7,384 nucleotides of DNA, from the NCBI GenBank assembly GCA_013812565.1, contig JACCTF010000555.1, forward strand, positions 1 to 7,384, in the 5' to 3' direction. The stretch comes from Pyrinomonadaceae bacterium. Lineage in GTDB: Bacteria; Acidobacteriota; Blastocatellia; Pyrinomonadales; Pyrinomonadaceae. Shown here piece by piece: positions 1 through 6,104 of this stretch; the stretch's first letter is position 1; each line of letters starts with the position of its first letter. Both the position numbers and the translations under genes were made by a program. The notes under the pieces were generated by a model that was not told where the DNA came from, did no database searches, and saw only the letters and a program-made list of their open reading frames with translations.

Positions 1-1
1 A

Positions 2-94
2 AAGAACCGGCTGGCGCAGAAGGAAGTGCAGACCGCGCCGGCCTCACGAATGTTAACCCGTGAACTTCCTAAATCTGGAGGAAAGCAAAGATGA
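2..94 (+). CDS. possible C-terminal end of an upstream gene (partial)
   Basis: Reading from base 2 gives about 30 codons without a stop, ending in a TGA at 92-94 that overlaps the ATG of the next gene as ATGA. The first part of this frame favours G or C at third positions, which suits coding sequence in this window. The peptide tail is basic (it ends in GGKQR) and I do not recognise it. The frame starting at base 1 is also open, up to a TGA at 61-63, so the frame choice is uncertain. If the call is right, this gene and the glycine-zipper gene are translationally coupled. The stretch is too short to assign a function. Confidence 0.3.
   Translation, partial: KNRLAQKEVQTAPASRMLTRELPKSGGKQR
77..81 (+). 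promoter_or_regulatory. ribosome binding site of the glycine-zipper protein gene
   Basis: GGAGG lies 9 bases before the ATG at 91. This perfect Shine-Dalgarno match supports that start codon. Confidence 0.75.
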
Positions 95-1737
95 ATAAAG
101 CAAGAAGTGTGATTGCTTCAATGCTGATGATTGCGCTGGCAAGCATCGGAATGACCACCCAAGCGCAGCGTCGGCAGACAAACCGCCTGAGCGACCGGCA
201 GATGCAGGAACTTCATCGCCGCGTCGAAACCAGCGCTGACAATTTCCGCCGAAGCCTTGACGCGGCACTCGACCGAAGCCGCCTCGACGGCACCAATCGC
301 GAAGATAACATCAACGACTTAGTCAGCGATTTCGAGAATCAAACGGATCAATTACGCGACCGCTTCAGCAGCCGTCAAGCAGTCACCGCCGACGTTGAAG
401 CCGTGCTTGAGCGTGCGGGGCGCATCGGCGAGTTTATGCAGCGTAGCCGTTTGACCCAGCAGGCGCAGGGTGATTGGACGCTGCTGCAAGCGGACTTGAA
501 CGCCCTGGCACGTGCTTACGGAGTCAGGCCGCTACGCAATAATGCAGGCAACAACGGAGCTTATTCGCGTGACCCCGGGCCGAACTCAGCGCCGAACTCA
601 GGTTCGGTTAATCAAGACCCGTTCGGGCGAGGAAGGCCGGAAGGTGTTGCCGGTGATGGTCGTTTGACGGGTACGTACCGCCTTGATGCGACCCGCAGCG
701 ACAACCCGCGTTATGCCGCTGAACGTGCGTCCCGCAGCGTGCCAAACAGCGAACGGCAGAATGTTTATACCTCCTTGATGGCCCGGCTTGATCCGCCTGA
801 TCAGCTTGCAATCCAACAACAGGACCGCAATGTGACAATCGCTTCATCGCGCGCCCCGCAGATCACTTTTGAAGCCGACGGACGTGAGCGCGTCGAGCAG
901 ACGAGTGATGGTCGTTCGGTGCGTGCGCGCGCCGTGCTTGCGGGCGAGCAGTTGACCGTCAGTTCAACGGGTGATCGCTACAGCGATTTCACTGTCACCT
1001 TTGAACCACTTGAGCAGGGTCGCTCTTTGCGTGTCACACGCCGCATTAGCGCCGAGCGGCTCGCCCAACCCGTGGTGATTCGAAGCATCTACTCTAAGAC
1101 CGCGGATGTCGCGCGCTTAGACCTCTACGGCAGTGAACCGGCCGTTGCAAACAACAACGGCGGGCGAAATAACGAGACCCCGCGTACGACCACAGCCAAT
1201 AACAGTGGGTTCATTGTGCCAAACAATACGACGCTCGTTGCCATTCTGGACAAAGATCTGTCAACCAAAGAATCGCGCGAAAATGATCGGTTTACGATGA
1301 CCGTGCGTGAACCTTCGCAGTTTGAAGGAGCGGTCGTCGAGGGTTATATATCACGCGTCAATCCGTCGGGCCGCGTCAGCGGGCGTTCTGAGATGACGTT
1401 TAACTTCGAGCGCATACAGATGCGTGACGGGCGCACCTCGAAGTTTGCCGGTTTCATTGAAAGCGTGCGTACCGCCGGTGGTGAGACGGTGCGCGTGGAC
1501 AATGAGGGCGGCGTTGAGGAGAACAAGAGTCAGACGGAACGCACCGTTCAGCGCGCGGCCATCGGGACTGCTATTGGCGCGATCATCGGCGCAATCGCCG
1601 GGGGCGGCAAAGGAGCAGCCATCGGTGCCGTGGTCGGTGCGGGCGCGGGTGCCGGGTCTGTTTATGTCCAGGGGAGCGGTGACCTGCAAATCGCCAGCGG
1701 CTCAGAGGTAACGATCCGCTCAAGCTCGCCACGGTAG
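91..1737 (+). CDS. exported protein with helical N-terminal region and C-terminal glycine zipper
   Basis: This is a 548-residue protein of unknown function. Residues 1-26 form a signal peptide: a basic start (MNKAR), a hydrophobic core and a likely cleavage site at TQA|Q, so it probably acts in the periplasm or outer envelope. Residues about 30-145 are charged and predicted helical. Residues about 150-185 are a low-complexity N/G/P/S linker with a small PNSA/PNSG duplication. Residues about 190-350 alternate polar and hydrophobic positions and look like a beta domain. A second N-rich linker (about 353-372) precedes another beta-like region (about 374-470). Residues about 489-523 form a glycine zipper of repeated GAxxG and GxxxG steps, as in YMGG-like and OmpA-associated zipper domains that insert in or associate with membranes. 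A short polar tail ends the protein. The start is fixed by a good ribosome binding site. The domain assignment is by pattern only; a structural or surface role is inference. Confidence 0.85.
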   Translation: MNKARSVIASMLMIALASIGMTTQAQRRQTNRLSDRQMQELHRRVETSADNFRRSLDAALDRSRLDGTNREDNINDLVSDFENQTDQLRDRFSSRQAVTADVEAVLERAGRIGEFMQRSRLTQQAQGDWTLLQADLNALARAYGVRPLRNNAGNNGAYSRDPGPNSAPNSGSVNQDPFGRGRPEGVAGDGRLTGTYRLDATRSDNPRYAAERASRSVPNSERQNVYTSLMARLDPPDQLAIQQQDRNVTIASSRAPQITFEADGRERVEQTSDGRSVRARAVLAGEQLTVSSTGDRYSDFTVTFEPLEQGRSLRVTRRISAERLAQPVVIRSIYSKTADVARLDLYGSEPAVANNNGGRNNETPRTTTANNSGFIVPNNTTLVAILDKDLSTKESRENDRFTMTVREPSQFEGAVVEGYISRVNPSGRVSGRSEMTFNFERIQMRDGRTSKFAGFIESVRTAGGETVRVDNEGGVEENKSQTERTVQRAAIGTAIGAIIGAIAGGGKGAAIGAVVGAGAGAGSVYVQGSGDLQIASGSEVTIRSSSPR

Positions 1738-1766
1738 ACAGCCTTTGGGCAGAGGCTCACTCCTAC

Positions 1767-1791
1767 GGGGGAGGTTACCAGAACCTCCCCC
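1767..1791. terminator. strong hairpin after the glycine-zipper gene, candidate terminator
   Basis: A perfect 10-bp stem (GGGGGAGGTT pairing with AACCTCCCCC) closes a 5-base loop, 30 bases after the stop codon. The downstream bases are only mildly T-rich (CACAATCTATTT) with no clean T run, so classical intrinsic termination is uncertain. The position between two genes fits a terminator or an mRNA-stabilising 3' structure. Confidence 0.5.
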
Positions 1792-1880
1792 CACAATCTA
1801 TTTACACCAAAATCGTATTATGGTGATTAGAGGTTGACGGCTCGAAACCGAGGAGAAGACTTAAAGCGAGGAGCAACATT

Positions 1881-2285
1881 ATGGCCTCCGTGTTAGTGGT
1901 AGACGATGATGCCACAATCCGCGACATGCTTTATGAGTTGTTTGCTGATGAGCATCTCTGCCGTTCGGCGGCAACAGCCGAGCAGGCGATCAAGTTGTTG
2001 GACACAGAAAGCTATACGGTAGTGATAACAGATCTTTCAATGCCGGGATTGAGCGGGGTGGAACTGCTCGGGTACATGCGGCAACAACAACCCGATACGC
2101 CGGTCATTATTGTTTCCGGCGTTAACGATCAAACGCAGGCCGAACGGTTGATCGAAATGGGAGCGTTCGATTACCTGCCAAAACCTTTTCGGCTTGAATC
2201 GGTTGAACTAAGCGTTGCCCGCGCCATTGAGCATCACCGGCATTTGACCGAACAGCGCCAAGTGCAAGCTGCTGCTTCCGATTAG
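1881..2285 (+). CDS. stand-alone response regulator receiver protein (CheY-like)
   Basis: This 134-residue protein is one receiver domain with no output domain. The acidic pocket is D8-D9-D10, the phospho-acceptor is D51 (motif ITDLSMPG), the switch residue is S79 (IIVSG) and the conserved lysine is K101 in KPF. All catalytic residues are present, so it should accept phosphate from a histidine kinase. The sequence around KPFRLESVELSVARAIE resembles receivers of the NtrC group. Residues 118-134 form only a short charged tail. AGGAG at 1869-1873, 7 bases before the ATG, supports the start. A TATTAT at 1816-1821 could be a -10 box but lacks a good -35. No partner kinase lies in the window, so the signalling pathway is unknown. 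The stop overlaps by 4 bases the stop of the convergent gene on the other strand. Confidence 0.93.
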   Translation: MASVLVVDDDATIRDMLYELFADEHLCRSAATAEQAIKLLDTESYTVVITDLSMPGLSGVELLGYMRQQQPDTPVIIVSGVNDQTQAERLIEMGAFDYLPKPFRLESVELSVARAIEHHRHLTEQRQVQAAASD

Positions 2286-2731
2286 GGCGGTGCTCCGGCG
2301 AGCGGGTTGTGGACAGTTTCAGGCGCGTCGTTTGTCTGCCGTGCCTCTACGGCCTTTGACGCAGCAAGGCAGATGGCGAGAGCAAAATTAGGATCAGCGG
2401 CATTGCCTTCTAAATTTTCAGCACTAACGAAAGAGGCTTTCCAATCGCCGCTTCCCTGAGGGGCATAAGACAGTTGAAATCTCCACTTGTCTTGTATCAT
2501 CCTTTCCACAACCGACCACACATCAGTCATATCAGTGGAGTAGGATGGTAGCTTCTTGAAATCCTTTCCGCTGCCATCGGGCCGTTCCTGAACCAGGTAG
2601 TAGTCTTCGGGTATCAAGTACCCATCACCCCGCTTCACAAACTGTGTGGGTAGGCCAAAGATACTCTCAGCAATTCGCGCATCAACTTCTCTTTCCTTGT
2701 CGGGATTCACGGTGATCGAGTTCCTTTGCAT
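2282..2731 (-). CDS. small protein resembling the phage ABA-sandwich domain family
   Basis: This 149-residue soluble protein has no signal peptide or membrane segment. Features typical of phage ABA-sandwich domain proteins are an N-terminal helix with DARIAESIFGLP (residues 17-28), the block LPSYSTDMTDVWSVVE (61-76), and a C-terminal helix FALAICLAASKAVEA (116-130). In that family the YSTD...W block and the final alanine-rich helix are the most conserved parts. Such proteins occur in phages, prophages and as orphan chromosomal genes, and their role is not established. No other phage gene is visible nearby. The start is uncertain: the ATG at 2731 has no visible ribosome binding site, while a GTG at codon 8 (plus-strand 2710) is preceded by AAGGA at a rather long 11-base spacing. 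The family match is from memory of the motif pattern. Confidence 0.72.
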   Translation of the reverse strand: MQRNSITVNPDKEREVDARIAESIFGLPTQFVKRGDGYLIPEDYYLVQERPDGSGKDFKKLPSYSTDMTDVWSVVERMIQDKWRFQLSYAPQGSGDWKASFVSAENLEGNAADPNFALAICLAASKAVEARQTNDAPETVHNPLAGAPP

Positions 2732-3133
2732 TGTAAATGGCTTTGGAGGATTGCTGAAGGGCGTGGATTAGCGGGCGCGCCGCCAGCGCACGCCAAAAGT
2801 GGCAAACAATTTACCATATCGCCCAGGCTTATTGAACGGCTGCTTTTCAGGGAACTTTGATGTCTACTCGCGCAGAAGTGACAACTTCACCCCATGCGCA
2901 CCGCCCGCTTGGAAACTCCGCGTCAACAGTGACAAGACGGAAGGGCCCGGAGATGAATGCCGATGCTTCGGAAGCTGAGCGTTTCTGAGCGTTCTGGCTT
3001 TATCTTCTGCCGGAAGCAGCAAAGAATGCCTCATTCACATCAACCTTTCTTGTCACTTGTCACTGTTTACCTATCACCTCTGGGTAATGACGGGTTTGTG
3101 CGCGGAAGTCTGTTGAGCGAATTATCCTGGATC
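2732..3133. other. 402-base stretch without a credible gene, with short repeats
   Basis: I see no convincing gene here. A plus-strand open frame beginning at 2957 runs into the antisense of the membrane protein gene and looks like a shadow. The stretch contains a GC-rich patch (about 2770-2793), a small hairpin GAAGT-gaca-ACTTC at 2875-2888, a tandem pair of CTGAGCGTT (2975-2983 and 2985-2993), and copies of a GTGACAA heptamer in both orientations. It should contain the upstream region of the phage-like gene, but I find no clear promoter for it. Confidence 0.6.
2928..3064. repeat. GTGACAA heptamer copies in inverted orientation
   Basis: AGTGACAAG at 2928-2936 is matched by its reverse complement CTTGTCACT at 3049-3057. 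At 3049-3064 the inverted copy is duplicated in tandem (CTTGTCA twice, period 7). A further single GTGACAA sits at 2878-2884. The arms are 112 bases apart, so a local hairpin is less likely than a dispersed short repeat. Confidence 0.55.
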
Positions 3134-3835
3134 TCACATCGGGTTCTCGCTTCGGCGCAGCGCTTCATCGGTTTGTTCGCGCGCCTGCTGTTCAAGTCGC
3201 GCCGCTTCGAGCCCGAGCGGAACTTGATCGCGCCCCGCGTCGAGACGCCGCAGGGCAACCTCCACCTCTGCTTCGCTGGCGCTGCGGCTCGCGGCTCGTT
3301 CGATCATGCGCAGGCGAGCTTCCACTTCGGCTTGTCGCGCGCTCGCTTCGCGTTCGATGCGTTCGAGCCTCGTGCGGTCGGCCTGCAAGTCCTGTTGTAA
3401 AGTTGTGGCTTCTGTCGTTTTGAACTTAGTTGCTTCTTTCAGACGCCGATCCACCAGCACCGCTTCTCGTTTGGCGTGCGCGGCAACGTGAGTCGCCGTT
3501 AGACGTGCGGCCAAAGTCTCGCGGTATGCATCAGCCAGCAGGGCGTGTTGCTGCTCAATCTGTTTAAGTGCGCGCCGCTCAGCCGCAGTCATCTCGGCTG
3601 TGAACCACGGAAGCTCATCAACCGTCACCCCATCCGTTGCTAATCTATTGCGCAGCTTCCGCCCCCAACTCCGGCGGTAGAGCAAAAGAAGTAGCGCGGC
3701 GATCAAACCTGCGATTGAACCGAAGACCAGAAAAGTCATCGCCCACAGTATAAAGACAGCGGGATTCTCTGTAGTCGTGAAGTAGCGCAGCAAGAAGAAG
3801 AAAGGAACGGGCAACGCGATGAGAAAGAAGATCAA
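3134..3835 (-). CDS. two-helix membrane protein with long charged helical tail
   Basis: Counting from the TTG at plus-strand 3835, this is a 233-residue protein. Residues about 1-17 and 27-53 are strongly hydrophobic and form two membrane helices. The RRSWGRKLRNR stretch (54-64) after the second helix suggests the C-terminal part is cytoplasmic. A conserved-looking DELPWFTAEM (73-82) leads into a long E/A/R/Q-rich region (about 83-225) that is predicted helical, probably coiled coil. I do not recognise the family. The start is unusual: no ATG or GTG is available, and the frame is open upstream to a TGA near 3920. TTG at 3835 has a weak ribosome binding site. CTG at 3868 (plus strand 3866-3868) would add 11 residues, beginning (M)TAGFLRWANW, and is preceded in register by GGTGATC, a perfect match to the 16S anti-Shine-Dalgarno end. 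It is divergent from the VWA gene. Confidence 0.75.
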   Translation of the reverse strand: MIFFLIALPVPFFFLLRYFTTTENPAVFILWAMTFLVFGSIAGLIAALLLLLYRRSWGRKLRNRLATDGVTVDELPWFTAEMTAAERRALKQIEQQHALLADAYRETLAARLTATHVAAHAKREAVLVDRRLKEATKFKTTEATTLQQDLQADRTRLERIEREASARQAEVEARLRMIERAASRSASEAEVEVALRRLDAGRDQVPLGLEAARLEQQAREQTDEALRRSENPM

Positions 3836-3937
3836 CCAGTTGGCCCACCGGAGAAAGCCTGCGGTCAGCCGATCACCGCTCGTGACTTTGCTGCTTTTAC
3901 TTACCTCGCTCTTCTTGTCTCACCCACCGCTTTTCAG

Positions 3938-3959
3938 GAACAAACATCCTGGTTTGTTC
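3938..3959. promoter_or_regulatory. 22-bp inverted repeat in divergent region, possible operator
   Basis: GAACAAAC and GTTTGTTC are perfect 8-base arms around a 6-base centre. An 8-base palindrome, TGTTAACA, follows at 3961-3968. The location between two divergent genes fits an operator for a dimeric regulator, but no regulator or consensus is identified. Confidence 0.35.
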
Positions 3960-4048
3960 GTGTTAACATGCCGGCAAAAAGACGCCCCGGTGTGTAACGC
4001 TGTAGCTTCCGCTTCCAGATTGCTTCTGCTTCAGAGCGTCTATGGTTA

Positions 4049-4054
4049 TATAAT
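4049..4054 (+). promoter_or_regulatory. candidate -10 box of the VWA protein gene
   Basis: TATAAT matches the sigma-70 -10 consensus exactly and lies 44 bases before the ATG at 4098. No good -35 is seen 16-18 bases upstream; TTCTGC at 4024-4029 is poor and 19 bases away. Transcription would start near 4061. This promoter would need an activator or work weakly. Confidence 0.4.
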
Positions 4055-4097
4055 GCGCAATCCTAACCGCGAGCTGTGAGGAACGTCAAAAGATTTG

Positions 4098-5066
4098 ATG
4101 CAAGCAGCAACAAGACATATCACCATCGCACTGCTGGCCGCGCTGTTCTGCGCCGGTACGATCAACGTTCATGCCCAGAGCCAAATTCCACAACCGAGAG
4201 ACAATCTTTCGCCGCAGAGCGACACCCGTGATGCTGTCAGAGGCGTGACCATCCCGATCACCATCCGCGGGCGGCGGGGAAGCGAAGTGCCGCCCAATCT
4301 CATTGTGCTCGAAAACGATGAGGTGCAGCAGATTCTCTCGATTCGCAACACGAGCCGCGCGCCGCTCTCAATCGCTGTGCTTATCCAGGACGATGTAGTC
4401 TCCTCAATCGCCAACGAGATCAAGGCCCTCGCTTCATTCATACGCCGCTTACCGGAAGGCTCGCGCGTGCTGGTCGGCTATCTCAGGGCTGGGTCGCTGC
4501 AAATCAGACAGGGCTTTACAACGAATCTCCCGAGTGCCGCTAATGCTCTGCGCATCCCGGTAGGATCGCCCGCTATGGCTCCTTACAATCCATACGTACA
4601 GATCAGGGAAGCATTGGCGCGCTTCGAATCGCTGCCGACGGGTAGACGCGCGGTGCTCGTTGTCTCCGATGGTTTGGATGTCTCGCGCGGCGTTGACAGC
4701 TCGTCGCCGACGCAGAGCCTCGACCTTCAGCGCGCCATCAACGAAGCGCAACGTCGCAGCGTCGCAATCTATTCCTTCTACGCCCCGACGGTCGGGGGAA
4801 CAGCGGGCGGCAACCAATTCTTAGTCAGCAATGCTCAAGGCTCGCTCAACCGTCTCTCTGATGACACGGGCGGGCGCGCTTTCTTCCAAGGAACGGGCGC
4901 GCCGGTTAGCTTTGATCCCTTCCTGCGCGATCTCACCGGTTCACTCAACAAGCAGTATGCGCTGACGTATCTCTCGACTCATCCCGATAAAGGTTATCGC
5001 CGCATCAAGTTGCTCTTTGATCAAACCGATACCGAGATCGACTACCCGTCCGGCTATGTACGCTAA
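4098..5066 (+). CDS. secreted VWA-domain protein of the acidobacterial type
   Basis: This 322-residue protein resembles the VWFA-related acidobacterial domain family (TIGR03436), which is expanded in Acidobacteriota and whose roles are largely unknown. Residues 1-26 are a signal peptide with cleavage after VHA; C18 is not in a proper lipobox, so a lipoprotein is unlikely. Residues about 48-85 form an N-terminal beta segment (VTIPITIRGRRG ... LIVLENDE), and the VWA fold spans about 90-292. The first metal-site strand reads VLIQDDVVSS (94-103) in place of DxSxS, and the later strand VLVVSDGLD (186-194) keeps an aspartate. Metal binding may therefore be weakened. The C-terminal YALTYLSTHPDKGYRRIKL (287-305) is the typical family ending. 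A TTG lies directly before the chosen ATG. GAGG at 4078-4081 is the nearest Shine-Dalgarno and is far off (16 bases), so initiation may be weak. The gene ends in tandem stops TAA-TAG. Confidence 0.88.
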   Translation: MQAATRHITIALLAALFCAGTINVHAQSQIPQPRDNLSPQSDTRDAVRGVTIPITIRGRRGSEVPPNLIVLENDEVQQILSIRNTSRAPLSIAVLIQDDVVSSIANEIKALASFIRRLPEGSRVLVGYLRAGSLQIRQGFTTNLPSAANALRIPVGSPAMAPYNPYVQIREALARFESLPTGRRAVLVVSDGLDVSRGVDSSSPTQSLDLQRAINEAQRRSVAIYSFYAPTVGGTAGGNQFLVSNAQGSLNRLSDDTGGRAFFQGTGAPVSFDPFLRDLTGSLNKQYALTYLSTHPDKGYRRIKLLFDQTDTEIDYPSGYVR

Positions 5067-5091
5067 TAGTCAGTCAAGATGAAGATGGTGA

Positions 5092-5155
5092 GTCCAGAGT
5101 TCAACCATAAGGATTGCTCTCGCGGGGAGGGCAAGCCGAAGCTTGAACTCTAAAC
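5092..5155. repeat. inverted repeat between VWA and SDR genes (AGAGTTCAA core)
   Basis: Left arm 5092-5104 and right arm 5143-5155 match in inverted orientation at 11 of 13 positions, with a perfect 9-base core AGAGTTCAA/TTGAACTCT and 38 bases between arms. It follows the VWA stop by 25 bases and precedes the SDR start by 40. The same core recurs at 5979-5987 after the SDR gene. It could form a hairpin in RNA or be a remnant of an intergenic repeat element. Confidence 0.55.
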
Positions 5156-5195
5156 CTCAACACCACCCTTTATCAATTTATCACCGGGATAAGAT

Positions 5196-5972
5196 ATGGC
5201 AGCGAGCATCAAAGAGTTGTTCGATCTGACGAATCGTGTGGCGATTGTCACCGGCGGCTCGCGCGGGCTTGGGCAGGAGATGGCCGAAGGGTTGGCGGAG
5301 GCCGGTGCGGCATTGATGCTCTGCGCGCGTCGCGAACAATGGTTAACGCCCGCGCTCGATGCAATGCGCCGCGCAGGTTTCAGAGCGGAGGGCATGCTCT
5401 GCGATGTCGCCAATCCGGAAGATGTGCAAGCGACCGTTGATAAGACGATGGCGACGTATGGCCGTGTCGATATTCTCATCAACAACGCAGGCATCTCGTG
5501 GGGCGCGCGTCCCGAAGAGATGGCGCTTGAACACTGGCGGAAGGTGCTGGAGACAAACTTGACCGGCGCGTTTCTCTTTGCCCAGGCTACGGGGCGCGAG
5601 ATGTTGAAACGCGAAACCGGATGCATCATCAACGTCTCATCCGTCGCCGGACTCCGCGCATCCGTGCCCGGCCCACACTACGCGGGTTACGCAGCAAGCA
5701 AAGCCGGATTGATGGGACTCACCCGCGAACTCGCCGCAACGTGGGGACCCAGAGGCATTCGCGTCAACGCTATTGCCCCCGGCTTTTTCCACTCCCGCCT
5801 CGCCGATCCGGTGATCGAGCAGATCGAACCACTGATTCGCATGCGCAACCCGATCCCGCGCGTCGGAGCCGTTGGCGAGTTAAAGGGCGTTGCGGTGTTT
5901 CTCGCCTCCGACGCTTCAAACTACATCACGGGACAGACCATCATCGTCGATGGAGGCGGAACGGTTGTTTGA
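5196..5972 (+). CDS. short-chain dehydrogenase/reductase (classical SDR)
   Basis: This 258-residue protein has the length and motifs of classical SDR enzymes, soluble NAD(P)(H)-dependent oxidoreductases acting on alcohols or carbonyls. The cofactor motif is TGGSRGLG (19-26). R45 and R46 after the second strand suggest a preference for NADP(H). D70 is the CDV adenine contact, NNAG is at 96-99 and N121 is the helix-4 asparagine. The catalytic residues are S149 (in INVSS), Y165 and K169 (YxxxK). APG at 194-196 and the ending VDGGG (251-255) are also typical. The opening FDLTNRVAIVTGG and overall pattern resemble gluconate 5-dehydrogenase and FabG-like members, but the substrate cannot be fixed. 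The downstream acyl-CoA ligase makes an acyl substrate possible. The ribosome binding site is weak (GGGATAAG upstream of the ATG). Repeats flank the gene on both sides. Confidence 0.93.
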   Translation: MAASIKELFDLTNRVAIVTGGSRGLGQEMAEGLAEAGAALMLCARREQWLTPALDAMRRAGFRAEGMLCDVANPEDVQATVDKTMATYGRVDILINNAGISWGARPEEMALEHWRKVLETNLTGAFLFAQATGREMLKRETGCIINVSSVAGLRASVPGPHYAGYAASKAGLMGLTRELAATWGPRGIRVNAIAPGFFHSRLADPVIEQIEPLIRMRNPIPRVGAVGELKGVAVFLASDASNYITGQTIIVDGGGTVV

Positions 5973-5981
5973 TGAAAAAGA

Positions 5982-6009
5982 GTTCAAGGTTCAAAGTTCA
6001 AGGTTCAAA
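5982..6009. repeat. four tandem heptamers GTTCAAG/GTTCAAA
   Basis: The units at 5982-5988, 5989-5995, 5996-6002 and 6003-6009 alternate GTTCAAG, GTTCAAA, GTTCAAG, GTTCAAA, giving a perfect 14-base period repeated twice. The array begins 10 bases after the SDR stop codon. Short heptamer tandem repeats of this kind are known from intergenic regions of some bacteria, such as the STRR repeats of cyanobacteria; the comparison is by analogy only. Confidence 0.85.
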
Positions 6010-6084
6010 GCCGGAAGCGCTGCGTTGATAAGTTATAGACATCGTTCACCAAACTGAATCTTTTGGCTTTGAACCTTGAACTTT
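5993..6084. repeat. perfect 20-bp inverted repeat upstream of the acyl-CoA synthetase gene
   Basis: The left arm, 5993-6012, and the right arm, 6065-6084, are perfect reverse complements over 20 bases, separated by 52 bases. The left arm includes the second half of the heptamer array. The right arm ends 10 bases before the GAGGG ribosome binding site of the next gene. In RNA it would form a stable long-loop hairpin between the SDR and fadD reading frames, which could attenuate, protect or process a joint transcript. There is no T run after it. Confidence 0.8.
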
Positions 6085-6104
6085 CGGAGTAAGCGAGGGA
6101 ACTT

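Noticed and set aside
2957..3400. Plus-strand open frame of 147 codons
   Set aside because: More than half of it is antisense to the membrane/coiled-coil gene and the peptide has no recognisable domain. It begins inside repeat-containing intergenic DNA.
3938..3959. LexA-type SOS box because of the GAAC...GTTC ends
   Set aside because: The half-sites are separated by 14 bases, not the 4 expected for the Gram-positive-type LexA box, so it is listed only as an unspecified inverted repeat.
3819..4079. Plus-strand open frame of 86 codons with a leucine-rich stretch
   Set aside because: It overlaps the start of the minus-strand membrane gene and covers the candidate VWA promoter. Its composition looks like chance rather than a real signal peptide protein.
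5079..5153. Small 24-codon open frame starting MKMVSPEF between the VWA and SDR genes
   Set aside because: It lies almost wholly inside the inverted repeat and has no clear ribosome binding site, so the repeat explains the sequence better.
5982..6009. CRISPR repeats
   Set aside because: The units are 7 bases long and directly adjacent with no spacers; there are no cas genes in the window.
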